From contig JBMNTN010000055.1 of NCBI GenBank assembly GCA_050945755.1, forward strand, positions 1-13,869: a stretch of 13,869 nucleotides of DNA, written 5' to 3'. Shown in pieces: positions 12,722 through 13,869 of this stretch. The notes under the pieces are model-generated. The model saw nothing but the letters and a program-made list of their open reading frames with translations, was not told the origin of the DNA and searched no databases. The position numbers and the translations under genes are program-made. The stretch is from JAQVXR01 sp050945755. GTDB taxonomy: Bacteria > Bacillota > Dehalobacteriia > Dehalobacteriales > Dehalobacteriaceae. Within the stretch, counting starts at the first letter, position 1; each line of letters starts with the position of its first letter.

Positions 12722-12791
12722 GAGCTCATACAATTCATTGACCGAAGCCCGTGGAGCGTAAAAAACTTAAATACCCTCCGTCCCTCTACTT

Positions 12792-13802
12792 CTAAATACT
12801 CTGATCGATTAGGGTTTCATCCATCAACTCACTGACTGTCACCAGTTCAAAGCCGCGGGCGCGCAGGCCGTTAATGATGTGGGGAATGGCTTTTAGAGTA
12901 CTTTCTCTGCCTTCATGCATCACGACTACCGCGCCGTCGGTGACTTGGGAGATAACCCGGTTGGCCACCTTTTGGGCATCAGTAGTATCCCAATCCCGAG
13001 GGTCAACGTTCCAGTTAACCGGGGTTTGGCCAAATGATTGAGCCACTTCAACGACACTAGGATTATATCCCCCATAGGGTGGGCGGAAAAGCTCTAATTC
13101 CTGACCGATGATCTCGTTTATGACATCAGCAGTTTTTTGAAAATCCTGTACTAATTCCTCCTCGGCAAATTCCTTGAGACGGCCATGCTGATAGGAGTGG
13201 CTGCCTACTTCACATCCGAAAGAAATAATTTTTTGGGCAAGTTCCGGATACCATTCAACTCTTTGCCCTACCAAAAAAAATGTGGCTTGAGCTTGGTATT
13301 CCTGAAGAACCTTGAGGTATTCCGCCGTCCAGATAGGATAGGGACCGTCATCAAAAGTGAGGGCAACCTTCTTCCCTTGCTGGGGATTGCCGCGAAAAAC
13401 ACCGCCGTTATCTTGAGGGCTGTTTTCTTTCCCTTCTACAGCAGGATCACTGCCCCCGGTATTATTTCCCAGCACCGGTGTCTCGGTTTCAACAACCGGC
13501 TGCTCCTTTTCGTTGGCCTTCTCCCCGGCTTCGCTCGCACCGGAATTGTTTTCCGGTTCCGCTGCCTCTGCTCCAGCAGCTAAGCCGTCTTTTTCCGGTA
13601 GTTTTGCCGGCAATTCCTGGGCTGGTTCCCCCGGCACCTGATCTTTTAGGCTAATCTCCCTCTGCCCGCTCCCTTCCGGACTGATGGTGCCGATAGGCAT
13701 AACAAAACTGATAAAAAGAAAAACCAACACGGTTTGCCCGATCACACTGAGGCACCGTTTGGTTAGCCCTCTGTAACGCTTTTTCTTTTGGCTCTTTCTC
13801 AT
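12792..13802 (-). CDS. Membrane-anchored polysaccharide deacetylase (NodB/CE4 family)
   Basis: Metal-dependent deacetylase of the carbohydrate esterase 4 family, acting outside the membrane, probably on peptidoglycan or another N-acetylated glycan. The 336-aa protein has a basic N-terminus, one hydrophobic segment (about 20-37, signal anchor or signal peptide without a clear cleavage site), a disordered Glu/Gly/Asn/Pro-rich spacer (about 40-142), then the NodB domain: LTFDDGP at 148-154 with catalytic Asp151 and metal ligand Asp152, SHSYQH with metal ligands His202 and His206, RPPYG (240-244), VDPRDW (266-271) and the terminal VVMHEG with His296. All five motifs are intact. The ATG at 13802 follows AGGGGGCGG. 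Substrate cannot be deduced; PdaA-like sporulation, PgdA-like lysozyme resistance or chitooligosaccharide roles are all possible. A convincing promoter was not found in the 67 bases upstream. Confidence 0.93.
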   Translation of the reverse strand: MRKSQKKKRYRGLTKRCLSVIGQTVLVFLFISFVMPIGTISPEGSGQREISLKDQVPGEPAQELPAKLPEKDGLAAGAEAAEPENNSGASEAGEKANEKEQPVVETETPVLGNNTGGSDPAVEGKENSPQDNGGVFRGNPQQGKKVALTFDDGPYPIWTAEYLKVLQEYQAQATFFLVGQRVEWYPELAQKIISFGCEVGSHSYQHGRLKEFAEEELVQDFQKTADVINEIIGQELELFRPPYGGYNPSVVEVAQSFGQTPVNWNVDPRDWDTTDAQKVANRVISQVTDGAVVVMHEGRESTLKAIPHIINGLRARGFELVTVSELMDETLIDQSI

Positions 13803-13869
13803 GATGTCCGCCCCCTGTTGTTCAGCTTACTTTATTAGACGTCGTAGGGAGGGAAAAAGTTCAAAATAT

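Larger units (their letters stand above)
12531..12790. repeat. Mosaic of palindromic REP/MITE-like repeats, no gene
   Basis: Fills the gap between the bidirectional terminator and the deacetylase stop; no frame here looks coding. In order: a GGGGGACGGTTCTT motif (12537-12550) of a kind often seen, from memory, in clostridial intergenic repeats; a 15-bp perfect inverted repeat AAAAACTTAAATACC (12558-12572 with 12603-12617) enclosing a GGCAC..GGCACC core; the 53-54-bp unit shared with 3106-3158 in inverse orientation (12603-12656); a long hairpin (12655-12721); and another inverted copy of the AT-rich terminus (12759-12777). It looks like nested or mosaic miniature elements rather than one gene remnant. 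Confidence 0.8.

Noticed and set aside
12534..12790. CRISPR array from the repeated ACTTAAATACC sequence
   Set aside because: Copies are few, unequally spaced and in opposite orientations, with palindromic hairpins between them; no direct-repeat/spacer periodicity.
12479..12835. 118-codon plus-strand ORF over the repeat block
   Set aside because: It runs through hairpins, inverted repeats and the end of the deacetylase gene, has no SD, and has no protein-like composition.

Overview
The window is a block of core housekeeping genes from a Bacillota genome, most likely class Clostridia (a Peptococcaceae- or Moorella-like lineage). The grounds are the gene order dprA-topA-trmFO-xerC-hslV-hslU followed by rpsB-tsf-pyrH-frr-(two small genes)-uppS-cdsA, strong AGGAGG ribosome binding sites with frequent GTG and TTG starts, a folate-type TrmFO, short EF-Ts and clostridial 2[4Fe-4S] ferredoxin, and moderate GC content. 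Species cannot be named from the sequence alone. All large genes lie on the minus strand, so the biological order runs from high to low coordinates.

Right end (12792-13802): a membrane-anchored NodB-type polysaccharide deacetylase. It is followed by about 310 bp of non-coding DNA packed with palindromic, REP/MITE-like repeats, then a bidirectional terminator. Next comes an isolated plus-strand transcription unit (promoter, strong SD, 36-codon membrane microprotein) that diverges from dprA.

Middle (4782-12245): dprA, topA, trmFO, xerC, hslV and hslU are tightly packed and probably co-transcribed: DNA uptake and recombination, DNA topology, tRNA methylation, chromosome dimer resolution and an ATP-dependent protease. 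In Bacillus subtilis, codY and the long fla/che operon lie between the equivalents of hslU and rpsB; here hslU is followed directly by the rpsB promoter.

Left part (1-4776): a sigma-A-type promoter and a roughly 108-nt structured leader precede rpsB. A clear intrinsic terminator/attenuator separates rpsB from tsf. Then come pyrH and frr (overlapping by 4 nt), a small cytosolic single-PASTA-domain protein one base after frr, a small ferredoxin, a terminator, uppS, and the first 104 codons of cdsA. Together these genes supply ribosome components, translation elongation and recycling, UMP phosphorylation and the start of the undecaprenyl/CDP-diacylglycerol envelope lipid pathways.

The protein-coding content is conventional. 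The less explained material is the microprotein unit, the repeats (including a 53-bp unit shared between the tsf-pyrH gap and the 12.6-kb repeat block), the rpsB leader, and the PASTA and ferredoxin genes inserted between frr and uppS. I found no CRISPR array, tRNA, rRNA, transposase or prophage gene.
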